Part shown: positions 1 to 6,928 of the stretch, piece by piece
How positions within the stretch are numbered: the first letter of the stretch is position 1
Layout: every line of letters starts with the position of its first letter
Source of the DNA: a bacterium
GTDB lineage: Bacteria; NPL-UPA2; JAGMAN01
Assembly (NCBI GenBank): GCA_023130215.1
Contig: JAGMAN010000015.1
Span: forward strand, 1 to 8,840
DNA length: 8,840 nt
Direction of reading: 5' to 3'
Translations under genes and position numbers: made by a program
The notes under the pieces: model-generated
Seen by the model: only the letters and a program-made list of their open reading frames with translations
What the model was told of the DNA's origin: nothing
Database searches by the model: none

Positions 1-775
1 CGGGATTGAGTAAAAAGAGTTTATTTTTCCTTGTAATCCCGAATTCTTTCAACTTGTCTTCTATTTGTTTTGTAGTTTCAGATGGTATACGAGCTTTCGG
101 AAGAGCGATGTCTTTGTCCTCGATTCTTTCAGCCATCTCCGGACTATCTTTTTTCTCCTGGTTAACAGTTTGCCATAAGGATAAGTAACTCTTGCTTATG
201 TGGAGCAAGGGATTATATTGAATGCGATGAGTCAAAAAGTCGCCGCGATACAAACCTTCAAAAGTATAATTATAAAAACCTATTTTTTTATCGGCCTGGC
301 TTAGAAATGTGAGTATGGCGGTAAAGCGTGAAAATAGCTCCAGATCAAAGATAATGTCTGCCCTTTCTTTCACCATTTTTTTAACTATTTTAAAAGTATC
401 GCGTATAAATACCGATATCGAATCTTCCTGTATAGTCAGGATATTATCGTCTTCAACAATATTTCCCAGAAGCTCAAAAATACTTCTATTCTTTTCGAAG
501 GTAACAAAGGATAGTTTGACCCCAGGGTATTCTTCCCTGGCACGTTTTAAAAGAGGATAGGCTAAAATAATAGCGCCTAATTCGGACAGCTTTATAAAGA
601 GTATTTTCTTTGGAAGGGCATTTCTCTTGGTCTTCTTAAAACCGAAAAGTTTCAAGGTGGCGTTCAGGCAACTCAGCAGAAAGCAGAGAGGTATCCCTAA
701 CCAGTAGTCCGCATATCTCATCAGGTTAACACTCATGGAATTTAGGTGGGCAGGATGACCATTGGCCTTCGGCAA
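1..775 (-). CDS. Glycosyltransferase family 9 (heptosyltransferase-like), C-terminus beyond left edge
   Basis: This is the N-terminal 258 residues of a GT9 protein, the family of ADP-heptose:LPS heptosyltransferases, which add sugars to lipopolysaccharide core or related glycans at the inner face of the cytoplasmic membrane. Visible are a hydrophobic stretch near residues 25-46 (YWLGIPLCFLLS), then the Rossmann-type start KILFIKLSELGAIILAYPLL (about 57-76), and the family-like segments FDLELFSRFTAILTFLSQA and FYNYTFEGLYRG. The reading frame is open to the window edge, so the C-terminal nucleotide-sugar domain is unseen. I chose the TTG at 773-775 because AAAGGAG lies 8 nt upstream; the alternative ATG at 734-736, 13 codons downstream, has no ribosome site. 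It is transcribed divergently from the 6S RNA. The acceptor sugar cannot be told from sequence; some GT9 proteins of this type act on capsule or O-antigen rather than heptose. Confidence 0.88.
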   Translation of the reverse strand, partial: MPKANGHPAHLNSMSVNLMRYADYWLGIPLCFLLSCLNATLKLFGFKKTKRNALPKKILFIKLSELGAIILAYPLLKRAREEYPGVKLSFVTFEKNRSIFELLGNIVEDDNILTIQEDSISVFIRDTFKIVKKMVKERADIIFDLELFSRFTAILTFLSQADKKIGFYNYTFEGLYRGDFLTHRIQYNPLLHISKSYLSLWQTVNQEKKDSPEMAERIEDKDIALPKARIPSETTKQIEDKLKEFGITRKNKLFLLNP

Positions 776-821
776 GGTTTTCTCTCCTTTAAGGGCAGCA
801 CTTTTGTGACGCTCTGTTCAA

Positions 822-848
822 ATTATCACAGGCTGAGAAGGAAATCAA
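822..848 (-). promoter_or_regulatory. Probable extended -10 promoter of the GT9 gene
   Basis: On the minus strand GATAAT (822-827) is preceded by TG one base upstream, giving an extended -10 (TGTGATAAT). A TTGATT at 843-848 lies 15 bp upstream, short of the optimum, but extended -10 promoters tolerate a weak -35. Transcription would start near 815, leaving a leader of about 40 nt before the TTG start at 775. The -10 lies in a 15-bp sequence that recurs at 8130-8144. Confidence 0.45.
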
Positions 849-866
849 GAAAAATGTTTGAAAAAT

Positions 867-895
867 TTGACAAACTTTCTCATTAGTGATATAAT
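867..895 (+). promoter_or_regulatory. Consensus sigma-70 promoter of the 6S RNA
   Basis: TTGACA at 867-872 and TATAAT at 890-895 are separated by exactly 17 bp, a perfect match to the housekeeping sigma-70 consensus. The predicted start is at the G at 902-903. No protein start with a ribosome site follows; a structured RNA does. Such strength is expected for an abundant small RNA. Read-through would also supply the rarA operon. Confidence 0.9.
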
Positions 896-901
896 TAAAA
901 T

Positions 902-1095
902 GGCTATAGTTTTTCCCTGCCCTGTTCGTGTTGAATCGGTCATTTTTGAGCCAACACTAATAGAAAGGGAACCTGGCTTTAGGTGTGGCTTGCAGGCCGC
1001 CTTTGGGTGGAAGCATAAAGCACCTAAGAGGGTACCCACTTGTTGAGAGCCGGTTCAGAAGATATCTTTTCACACGGCAGGGCGGGGATTTTTTT
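902..1095 (+). ncRNA. ssrS: 6S RNA (RNA polymerase-binding regulatory RNA)
   Basis: 6S RNA binds housekeeping RNA polymerase by imitating an open promoter and lowers transcription in stationary phase. About 190 nt follow a perfect promoter and fold by eye into one rod. The closing stem pairs 915-931 with 1072-1087 (16 pairs, one bulge at 926). A second stem pairs 932-940 with 1049-1057. A largely unpaired central region follows, with 941-966 opposite 1038-1048. The apical arm pairs 967-974 with 1030-1037 (one mismatch), 978-985 with 1021-1028, and 988-991 with 1011-1014, with a terminal CCGCC/GGTGG hairpin. Length, shape, central bubble and position match the family; in E. coli ssrS is co-transcribed with ygfA, and that gene is two positions downstream here. 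Ends are inferred from the promoter and T-run. Short open frames across this region on both strands are artefacts of the structured sequence. Confidence 0.87.
1072..1095 (+). terminator. 6S RNA 3' end: closing-stem 3' arm plus T-run, leaky terminator
   Basis: The G/C-rich 3' arm of the closing stem (1072-1087) is followed by one A and seven T (1089-1095). The hairpin is long-range, because its 5' arm lies about 150 nt upstream, so termination or processing here may be inefficient. The rarA ATG lies 5 nt further on, so read-through is probably required for rarA expression. Confidence 0.6.
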
Positions 1096-1100
1096 AAATC

Positions 1101-2411
1101 ATGGATTTATTCGAAGCCGAGAAGAAAGAAGAGGTCGAGAAAGAAGCCCCCTTAGCCCGACGGATGAGGCCTCGCTCTCTAAAGGAATTCGTCGGCCAAG
1201 AGCATATCCTCGGGCCAGAGAAGCTCCTCAGAAGAGCCATTCAAGCCGACCGAATAACTTCTCTCATCCTTTATGGTCCCCCCGGGTGCGGTAAGACCGC
1301 TTTAACTTACGTCATTGCTAATAGCACTAAGTCCCATTTCTCCCAACTCAATGCGGTCACCTCAGGGGTAGCCGATATACGCAGAATGATAGAGGAGGCC
1401 AAGGGGAGAAGGAGACTTCGGAGCAAAAAGACCATTCTCTTCATTGATGAGATCCACCGCTTTAATAAAGCTCAGCAGGATGCCCTCATGCCCGATGTGG
1501 AAGATGGAACCGTTACCCTCATTGGAGCCACTGTTCATAACCCTTATTTTTCCATAAATTCTCCCCTACTTTCCCGCTCTCAAATCTTTGAACTATTTCC
1601 ATTGAGCGAAGATGAACTGAAGGTCATCTTAAATAATGCTTTAGGGGACAAGGAGAGAGGACTGGGCCGCTTTAAGGTGAAGATAGATAAGGAAGCCTTA
1701 GAGCATATAGTGACCATTTCTGATGGCGATGCCCGCCGAGCCCTCAATGCTTTAGAGGTAGGAGTTCTTACCACTCAGCCGAAAGATGGGCTTATTCATT
1801 TTACTCTTCCAGTAGCTGAAGAATCGATCCAGCGCAAGGCCATTGTTTACGATAAAGATGGCGATGCTCATTACGATACTGCTTCTGCTTTCATCAAGAG
1901 CATGCGTGGTGGAGATCCAGATGCTTCGCTCTACTGGTTAGCCAAGATGCTCTATGCCGGTGAGGACCCGAGATTTATCGCCAGGCGCATCGTCATCTGT
2001 GCCGCCGAGGATGTGGGCAATGCCGATCCCCAGGCCCTGGTCTTGGCTAACGCTGCCCTTCAGATATCTGAGTTCGTTGGCCTACCGGAAGCCAGGATTC
2101 CTTTAGCTCAGGCAGTTGCCTACATTGCCTGTGCTCCCAAGTCAAATAGCACTTATTCAGCCATATCGGAGGCAATGAAAGATGTGGAGGAAGGCAGAAC
2201 AGAGGCTGTGCCCAAACATCTTCAGGATAGTCACTACCCGGGAGCCGCTAAGCTCAATCGGGGAAAGGGATATAAGTATCCGCACAGTTACCAGGGTCAC
2301 TTCGTTGAGCAGGAATACAGGCCAGGTGACAAGATTTATTATCGTCCCTCTGATGAGGGATATGAGGCTAAGATTAAGGAGAGATTGAATAAGTGGAGGA
2401 AGAAAGCGTAG
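1101..2411 (+). CDS. rarA: Replication-associated recombination ATPase RarA (MgsA/WHIP family)
   Basis: RarA is a tetrameric AAA+ ATPase related to clamp-loader subunits that acts at stalled replication forks. The 436 residues are full length. They begin MDLFE as in many relatives, then PLARRMRPRSLKEFVGQEH (17-35), Walker A GPPGCGKT (59-66), Walker B ILFIDEIH (112-119), sensor 1 GATVHNP (142-148), an arginine finger in SPLLSR (R159) and sensor 2 GDARRALN (209-216). The C-terminal half carries the family's oligomerisation region with AEDVGNADPQAL and ends KYPHSYQGHFVEQEYRP...YYRPSDEGYE. The ATG at 1101 is the natural family start, yet the only ribosome-site candidate is GGGG at 1084-1087, 13 nt upstream and inside the 6S closing stem. 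The gene overlaps the next one by 19 nt, implying coupled expression. Confidence 0.96.
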   Translation: MDLFEAEKKEEVEKEAPLARRMRPRSLKEFVGQEHILGPEKLLRRAIQADRITSLILYGPPGCGKTALTYVIANSTKSHFSQLNAVTSGVADIRRMIEEAKGRRRLRSKKTILFIDEIHRFNKAQQDALMPDVEDGTVTLIGATVHNPYFSINSPLLSRSQIFELFPLSEDELKVILNNALGDKERGLGRFKVKIDKEALEHIVTISDGDARRALNALEVGVLTTQPKDGLIHFTLPVAEESIQRKAIVYDKDGDAHYDTASAFIKSMRGGDPDASLYWLAKMLYAGEDPRFIARRIVICAAEDVGNADPQALVLANAALQISEFVGLPEARIPLAQAVAYIACAPKSNSTYSAISEAMKDVEEGRTEAVPKHLQDSHYPGAAKLNRGKGYKYPHSYQGHFVEQEYRPGDKIYYRPSDEGYEAKIKERLNKWRKKA

Positions 2412-3007
2412 AAAAAAACCGGCTCAGGAAAGAAATGCTCGGGAGGCGCAGTAGCCTTTCCCTGCAAGCAGTCATTGAGAAGAGTAATCTAATAAGAAAA
2501 AATTTATTTGCCCTACCACAGTTCGAGGTTGCTAAGGTGGTTATGTTCTATGTAGCCAAAGATAATGAGGTGAGGACAGGAGAGATGATCAAGGAAAGCC
2601 TTCGGATGGGAAAGACCGTTGCCGTGCCCATAACCAGGGTGAAGGAAAGGAATTTAGTTCCATCTCTCTTAACTGACTATGATTTGGAATTAGCTCCGGG
2701 AACTTACCGGATTCTTGAGCCGAAGGAAGAATATATTCGGCCAATCTCACCTCAGGAGATAGACTTAGTTATCGTCCCGGCGGTAGCCTTTGACCATCGG
2801 GGCAGTCGTCTTGGCTTCGGGGGAGGATTTTACGACAACTTCCTGAGGCAGGTCCCTCCCAAGACCATCCGCATTGGTCTTGCCTTCCAGCTACAAATGG
2901 TGGAAGGGTTGCCATCTCAGGAGAAGGACGAAAGGGTGAATATCATTGTAACTGAGGAGGGAGTCCTGATTTTATTGACATCAAGAGGAGAAGGCGATAT
3001 CATTTGA
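2393..3007 (+). CDS. fau: 5-formyltetrahydrofolate cyclo-ligase
   Basis: This cytoplasmic enzyme converts 5-formyl-THF to 5,10-methenyl-THF using ATP, returning a storage folate to one-carbon metabolism. The 204 residues show the typical N-terminus KNRLRKEMLGRR (8-19), the core strand VVMFYVAKDNEVRT (49-62), the segment LVIVPAVAFDHRGSRL (125-140), the glycine loop GFGGGFYD (141-148), which binds nucleotide, and the terminal DERVNIIVTEEGV. The start is GTG at 2393, inside the rarA end, with AAGGAG 11 nt upstream; the first ATG further in would cut off the conserved basic N-terminal helix. The E. coli orthologue (ygfA/fau) follows the 6S RNA gene directly and contributes to persistence; here rarA is interposed. 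Confidence 0.95.
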   Translation: MEEESVEKNRLRKEMLGRRSSLSLQAVIEKSNLIRKNLFALPQFEVAKVVMFYVAKDNEVRTGEMIKESLRMGKTVAVPITRVKERNLVPSLLTDYDLELAPGTYRILEPKEEYIRPISPQEIDLVIVPAVAFDHRGSRLGFGGGFYDNFLRQVPPKTIRIGLAFQLQMVEGLPSQEKDERVNIIVTEEGVLILLTSRGEGDII

Positions 3008-3022
3008 ATCGCAGGAGAGATT

Positions 3023-3760
3023 ATGGGATTTAAGATTGATATACGCAAGGACCTGGTCCATAGCGAGAAGGTCAGCCTTATCCAGGTAGGTGGATATGTT
3101 GATACCTCAAACTTTGTTAGGCTGAAAAGAGTGATTGAAGGTCAGATTAAGCAGGGGAAATCTTACATTATCTTATACTGTAAAGAGTTAGAATATATAA
3201 GCAGTGCTGGAATTGGTGTTCTTAAGAGCATTGGAAATAAATTACAGAATATGGGCGGTGACCTGACACTGGTCAGTCTTACTCCCAAGGTTAAAAAAGT
3301 GATTGAATTAATAGGTTTACAGCATCTTATTAAAATTTACGATGACCTGAAACAGGTGGAGTCTGCATTGAAAAGAGAGAGAAAGGAGGCGGATAGAGCT
3401 GTCCTGGCTGAGCGAGCTCCCCGTCACCGGAAGAAATTAACTATCGTTGCAAGAAAGCGCTCTCTTCTGAAGAAAACACTCATCAGAGCCGTCATGTCGG
3501 ATATCAGTCTTTCCGGGATGAAGATTGTTGCAGATGAGGACATAGGCAAAGGAGAAAAGATCGAAGCTACCATCTACCCACCAGGTGTTGCCCCAAAGGA
3601 CATCGCCCTTTCCTCAGATAAGCCTATCGTTATTCAGACAAATGTTGTTGGTTCAGAGCAAGTGGAGACGGACAAAGGGAGAGCGAACAGGCTTTTTCTG
3701 CAATTTGTTAATTTATCACAAGAGGATACCAAGAAACTGGACGAATGGTTATGGGCATAG
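3023..3760 (+). CDS. STAS domain-PilZ domain fusion protein
   Basis: Residues about 1-115 form a STAS domain of the anti-sigma-factor-antagonist type: strand KVSLIQVGGYVDTSNFVRLKR, then YISSAGIGVLKSIGNKL (58-74), where S60 aligns with the serine phosphorylated in SpoIIAA-like proteins. A charged linker (about 115-140) leads to a C-terminal PilZ-like domain with SDISLSGMKI (159-168), the D-x-S-x-x-G half of the cyclic-di-GMP signature. The other half, RxxxR, is not clean: the basic stretch RAPRHRKK (131-138) has several arginines but not at that spacing, so cyclic-di-GMP binding is uncertain. The ATG has AGGAG 5 nt upstream. It lies 15 nt after the cyclo-ligase gene and 18 nt before sppA. The domain pair suggests a switch joining phosphorylation-based partner binding to second-messenger sensing; no target is visible here. 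Confidence 0.85.
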   Translation: MGFKIDIRKDLVHSEKVSLIQVGGYVDTSNFVRLKRVIEGQIKQGKSYIILYCKELEYISSAGIGVLKSIGNKLQNMGGDLTLVSLTPKVKKVIELIGLQHLIKIYDDLKQVESALKRERKEADRAVLAERAPRHRKKLTIVARKRSLLKKTLIRAVMSDISLSGMKIVADEDIGKGEKIEATIYPPGVAPKDIALSSDKPIVIQTNVVGSEQVETDKGRANRLFLQFVNLSQEDTKKLDEWLWA

Positions 3761-3778
3761 TTTTAGGAGGGATGTAAG

Positions 3779-4735
3779 ATGCGCGAGCGGTTAGCAGCTA
3801 CTTTGCTCTTGGCGCTGTTTGGGCTTTCCCTGATTGTGGGGCTATTTCTCGTTTTCCAATCACGGGAGGAGCTTCCTGCCTCTGAATTTGCCGCCTTAGG
3901 TGGTTTGGGCAAAGAAATTATTGGGATAGTCAGGGTTTATGGAGCAATCTCTACCCAGCGTCCGGCTGGCCCTTTCGGGCTTCGGGAAAGAGGAGCCGAT
4001 TACTATGTGCAGAGAATCAAGCGCCTCGCTGAGAACCCTCGGGTGAAAGCCATTGTCCTGCGGGTCAATAGCCCCGGTGGTTCGGTGGGAGCCTGTCAGG
4101 AGATATATGATGAGGTTCGCAGGGCAAAAGAGGAGAAGGGGAAGAAGGTCATCGTCTCTATGGGAGATATTGCCGCTTCTGGTGGTTACTATATCTCAGC
4201 CGGGGCGGATTATATTTTAGCCAATCCGGGAACCATTACCGGAAGCATCGGAGTGGTGATTGGAAACATTAATTTCCAGGAGCTAATGGCTAAATGGGGA
4301 ATCAAGATGAACATCATCAAGAGCGGCAAATACAAGGATACGCTATCCAGCTGGCGTGAGATGACTGAAGATGAGCAAGAACACCTTCAGAAATTGGTGA
4401 ACAAAGTTTATTTACAGTTTATTAATGCTATAGCTGAGGGCAGGAAGATGGATTTGGACGAGGTTAAGAGGATAGCCGATGGAAGGGTATTTACCGGGGA
4501 GGAGGCCCTGGAACTTGGCTTAATTGACCGATTAGGAGGATTCCAGGAAGCCATTGAGGTAGCAGTTGAGAAGGCTGGGATTAAGGGTAAGCCAGCTTTG
4601 ATATATGAGGAAAGACTTCCCTGGGGGAGATTCCTGTCATCTGCGGCGAGCAGTAAAGAAGATGCTATCTCAAAACTGTTAGGGCAGTCGGAGGATTCTT
4701 ATCTGCCAGTTCAATACATCTACTATCCACCTTAG
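3779..4735 (+). CDS. sppA: Signal peptide peptidase SppA, short (36K) type, peptidase family S49
   Basis: SppA degrades cleaved signal peptides at the membrane with a Ser/Lys dyad. An uncleaved N-terminal anchor (about residues 5-26) precedes one S49 domain with IVLRVNSPGGSVGACQEIYD (92-111), the nucleophile S134 in MGDIAASGGYY, and the general base K186 in IKSGKYKD; the 52-residue Ser-Lys distance equals that in Bacillus SppA. The ADGRVFTGEEALELGLID segment marks the end of the domain. At 318 residues with a single domain it is the short form that assembles as an octamer, not the 67K E. coli form. AGGAGG lies 8 nt before the ATG, the strongest ribosome site of the operon. The neighbouring Yip1-type membrane protein follows after 9 nt. 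Confidence 0.95.
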   Translation: MRERLAATLLLALFGLSLIVGLFLVFQSREELPASEFAALGGLGKEIIGIVRVYGAISTQRPAGPFGLRERGADYYVQRIKRLAENPRVKAIVLRVNSPGGSVGACQEIYDEVRRAKEEKGKKVIVSMGDIAASGGYYISAGADYILANPGTITGSIGVVIGNINFQELMAKWGIKMNIIKSGKYKDTLSSWREMTEDEQEHLQKLVNKVYLQFINAIAEGRKMDLDEVKRIADGRVFTGEEALELGLIDRLGGFQEAIEVAVEKAGIKGKPALIYEERLPWGRFLSSAASSKEDAISKLLGQSEDSYLPVQYIYYPP

Positions 4736-4744
4736 GCAAGGTCT

Positions 4745-5341
4745 ATGGAGCTAATCTATCAACTTTTTACCAGTCCCAGACTGGCAATGCGGCGAGTTTC
4801 CAAGGAAAGGCCTCTTGGGCTCGCTTTCCTTGTCGTCATCTTAGCTATTTTGAGCAACCGGATTGGCTGGCTCTTAATCCTACCAACTGGACATGCTAAG
4901 ATCTTGCTCAGCTTGGGTTTAATCATAGAACTGATGGTAGCCTTCGGCGGCCTCTTCCTCTTAGTCGCCATATTCCATTTAATGGCTAACTTCTGCGGCG
5001 GCTCAGGCAGAGGAGCTTCTCTCTACAGCGTCTGCGGTTTTGCCCTTATTCCAATCTGGCTAATGACCCCACTGGCTATAATGCTCAAGCCATTAGGGAC
5101 GGCCAGGCTTCTTCTACTGCCCCTGTTTGGTATGATAATCTTAGTGTGTATGGCTGGCTTATTTGTCCTGGGGATTCAGGAAGTGCATCATCTTCCTCGG
5201 GGGAAAGCGGTGGCTACTTTTATCATTCCTTTAATGGGGATAAGTTTCACTTTTATCATTCTCCTTGTCCTCTCCCTGACTATCCTTTTCCTGAGCGCTG
5301 GTCACCTGTTCCAGACATTCCCTTCTCTGGCAGGGATGTAA
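4745..5341 (+). CDS. Yip1-type integral membrane protein
   Basis: The protein has 198 residues and about five hydrophobic helices, near residues 24-46, 52-80, 93-115, 119-143 and 155-184. A cytoplasmic N-terminus MELIYQLFTSPRLAMRRV is typical of prokaryotic Yip1-domain proteins, whose N-termini commonly read as a short 'region-with-P-x-x-A/T' before the first helix. The glycine-rich loop after helix 2 and the small fourth loop fit too. Function in bacteria is unknown. The ribosome site is weak (AGG 8 nt or AAGG 3 nt before ATG), and it starts 9 nt after sppA, so translation is probably coupled. It is the last gene of the rarA operon; a convergent gene lies beyond. I call the family with moderate confidence; a generic polytopic membrane protein is the alternative. 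Confidence 0.75.
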   Translation: MELIYQLFTSPRLAMRRVSKERPLGLAFLVVILAILSNRIGWLLILPTGHAKILLSLGLIIELMVAFGGLFLLVAIFHLMANFCGGSGRGASLYSVCGFALIPIWLMTPLAIMLKPLGTARLLLLPLFGMIILVCMAGLFVLGIQEVHHLPRGKAVATFIIPLMGISFTFIILLVLSLTILFLSAGHLFQTFPSLAGM

Positions 5342-5350
5342 AACGAGGTT

Positions 5351-5371
5351 AAGGGAAATTCCACCCTTTTT
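5351..5371 (+). terminator. Weak candidate terminator after the operon
   Basis: AAGGG (5351-5355) pairs with CCCTT (5364-5368) around an 8-nt loop, followed by T up to 5371. A 5-bp stem is short for an intrinsic terminator, but it lies 10 nt after the last stop codon and nothing better is seen before the convergent gene. Confidence 0.35.
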
Positions 5372-5378
5372 GCACAAC

Positions 5379-5387
5379 TTATCCACA
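5379..5387 (+). other. Perfect DnaA-box sequence, isolated
   Basis: TTATCCACA matches the DnaA-box consensus exactly and sits in the spacer between convergent genes. I see no second box nearby and no dnaA or dnaN, so this is not an origin. It may be a DnaA titration site or chance. Confidence 0.3.
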
Positions 5388-5535
5388 TTTTCTTCCTATT
5401 TTCACGGCAATCTCCCTCTTTAATAGCGGATTAGACTGACATTGAGAAAGTATTTTATGTTGCGACTGTGTTATTTCAACTTGGGCCTCGACTTGCTCAC
5501 CTTTTTTGCCTTAAGCCGAGCTTGGGAATGGGCAC

Positions 5536-6726
5536 TTAAAATGGTGGCAAAATAGCTCCTTTCTCTCTCAATCTTCTAAATTCTCTCTGCACCCGCCTCA
5601 ATTCTGCTTCCAACTTCTTTTCTTCCGGTAACTGCAAACGGTATTGAGAAGCAAGGACTTTGTTTTTCAATCCTCCCAGAGCGTAATGAACAACTGCCTC
5701 ATCTCGCTCAGCACATAAAATTATCCCCACGGGCGGATTCTCTTCCGGAAGCATCATATTCTCAGCCACAAAATTCAGATAAAGATTCATTTGTCCGGCG
5801 TCTGAATGAGTAAATTTACCAACCTTTAAATCAATTACTACCAGACAACGAAGTTTGCGATGGTACAATAACAGATCTATACGGTACCACTCATTACCGA
5901 TACGCAGACGCTTTTGACGGGCTACAAAAGCAAATCCATAACCCATCTCTAACAAGAAATCCTCCAGCTTATGAATAAGAGCATCTTCTAAATCTGACTC
6001 CGAATATTCATCTTTAAGATCTAAAAATTCCAATATGGTTGGGTCTTTAATTTCTTCTTCCGGAGTAATAATATCTTCTTTTTTAAGCCTCTGGCCTTTC
6101 TTCAACATCGCTGCTTTATTTTTTGAAAGTAATATTCTCTCATAAAATTGACTGCTTATCTGCCTGTCTAATTGCCTCACCGACCATGCACCGCGAATTG
6201 CTTCGGCTTCATAAAAATTTCGAACTTGTTCATCATCTACCGAAAGCAAACGAATATAAAGGGACCATGAAAGAGGAAATATTTTACTGACCTTTTCCAA
6301 AGGAACCGCTGTTAACCCTCCAGATAGTGTCCGGATCTTTGATTTCAACCCTTTTTTTCCTAATTGTGCAGACACTGCCTGCACTTTTTTATAATATGAT
6401 AGATAAAACAACCTCATTTGAAAGAGATTCCTTCTAGAAAAACCTCGCCCGAAACGCATTGTCAAATCTTTTGCCAGTCTTTCGATAATCTCTTCTCCAT
6501 ATTCAGCAGAAGGCTTTCCTTTCTGCTCAAATTTGACAATCCTACGTCCAATTTCCCAATAGGTGGCCGTAAGAATAGTATTAACGGCTCTAACAGATAC
6601 CCTTCGTGCATCTTCAAGAATGCTTGATATGCCTGATAACAAATCCTTGTATTTCGTATCTTTGCCAGTTAAGTTTAACGCCTTATAGCGCACAATTCTT
6701 TTTTCGCCAATCCTTTTTTTGCTCAC
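5536..6726 (-). CDS. DUF1016 / PD-(D/E)xK nuclease, YhcG family
   Basis: The protein has 396 residues and two parts. An N-terminal DUF1016 domain (about 25-200) has the family features LTATYWEIGRRIV, RFGRGFSRRNLFQMRLFY, LSWSLYIRLLSV and AWSVRQLDRQISSQFYERI. A C-terminal PD-(D/E)xK nuclease domain (about 225-370) has GYGFAFVARQKRLRIG, D284 in RIDLLLYH, D299 and K301 in VIDLKVGKF, and Q312 in GQMNLYLN, so the catalytic set appears intact. The end, rich in K/E/R, looks like a coiled coil. YhcG proteins are common in variable regions, often beside restriction or mobile genes; a DNA-cleaving or DNA-processing role is inferred. The start is GTG at 6724-6726 with AGGAG 6 nt upstream. It overlaps by 4 nt the stop of a mini-ORF upstream. 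It is convergent with the core operon and lies in the accessory block. Confidence 0.92.
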   Translation of the reverse strand: MSKKRIGEKRIVRYKALNLTGKDTKYKDLLSGISSILEDARRVSVRAVNTILTATYWEIGRRIVKFEQKGKPSAEYGEEIIERLAKDLTMRFGRGFSRRNLFQMRLFYLSYYKKVQAVSAQLGKKGLKSKIRTLSGGLTAVPLEKVSKIFPLSWSLYIRLLSVDDEQVRNFYEAEAIRGAWSVRQLDRQISSQFYERILLSKNKAAMLKKGQRLKKEDIITPEEEIKDPTILEFLDLKDEYSESDLEDALIHKLEDFLLEMGYGFAFVARQKRLRIGNEWYRIDLLLYHRKLRCLVVIDLKVGKFTHSDAGQMNLYLNFVAENMMLPEENPPVGIILCAERDEAVVHYALGGLKNKVLASQYRLQLPEEKKLEAELRRVQREFRRLREKGAILPPF

Positions 6727-6755
6727 TTACTACTCCTGTCTTTTATCTCTAACAT
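6723..6755 (-). other. 10-codon mini-ORF overlapping the DUF1016 nuclease start
   Basis: ATG at 6753-6755 opens MLEIKDRSSK and stops at a TGA that overlaps the nuclease GTG (GTGA). Its own ATG overlaps the stop of the fragment upstream (TAATG). It contains the ribosome site used by the nuclease. It may be a leader peptide or the tail of a lost gene; homology is not recognisable at this length. Confidence 0.35.
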
Positions 6756-6811
6756 TAATCAAAAATTCCCATTCCGTTTATTAACTCATTAATATTTGCC
6801 GGCAGTGCCAT
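6755..6811 (-). pseudogene. N-terminal fragment resembling AlbA_2/Schlafen-type protein (RecG-like regulators)
   Basis: The 18-codon frame MALPANINELINGMGIFD closely resembles the usual opening of AlbA_2-domain putative ATP-binding proteins (MALP-x-NI-x-x-LI-x-G followed by EWERLEFK). Here the match stops after the NG, and the frame ends four codons later. It is therefore read as the surviving N-terminus of a deleted gene. Its ATG overlaps the TAA of the fragment upstream. A functional leader peptide is the alternative. The family call rests on 13 residues from memory, so confidence is moderate. Confidence 0.45.
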
Positions 6812-6903
6812 TATGTATACCCTTTACGGCCACTCTTCATAATTACTTCTTTTACATCTTTCATCTCTTGCTTCTTCTTACACTTTACACAATGGGGTTC
6901 TAT
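6811..6903 (-). pseudogene. Truncated DUF5679-like zinc-ribbon gene with ATA where a start is expected
   Basis: The frame reads EPHCVKCKKKQEMKDVKEV then IMKSGRKGYT and stops. DUF5679 proteins are about 40-60 residues and read YCVKCK-x-K-x-E-(M/I)-K-(D/N)-x-K-EV-x-MKNGR followed by a second CPVCGTK half. The first zinc-binding pair (C4, C7 of this frame) and the middle are kept, and the second pair is missing, so a zinc ribbon cannot form. No ATG, GTG or TTG lies before the conserved part. An ATA at 6901-6903 sits 7 nt after AAGGA, exactly where the start should be, suggesting an ATG to ATA change; an in-frame stop at 6928-6930 closes the frame upstream. Deletion has joined it to the AlbA_2-like fragment. 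Confidence 0.6.
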
Positions 6904-6928
6904 GCTAGCTTCCTTCTGTATTAGCTGT

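Noticed and set aside
1-560. Plus-strand open frames at 6-188 and 309-560
   Set aside because: They are antisense to the GT9 gene, whose minus-strand frame has clear family motifs, and they lack ribosome sites.
845-1046. Overlapping 62-64 codon open frames on both strands before rarA
   Set aside because: They lie across the 6S RNA promoter and structured transcript, have no ribosome site, and one runs through the -10 and the RNA stems. The encoded peptides resemble nothing known to me.
1040-1294. Plus-strand 84-codon frame overlapping the rarA start
   Set aside because: Out-of-frame reading of rarA and the 6S RNA 3' half; no family motif.
5340-5400. Replication origin
   Set aside because: Only one DnaA box is present, with no cluster, no unwinding element beside it and no dnaA/dnaN genes.
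5342-5535. Possible attC after the DUF1016 nuclease, which would make it a cassette too
   Set aside because: I searched the spacer on the nuclease strand for RYYYAAC and GTTRRRY boxes matching the GTTAGGT boundary and found none with paired arms, so only the HNH gene is proposed as a cassette.
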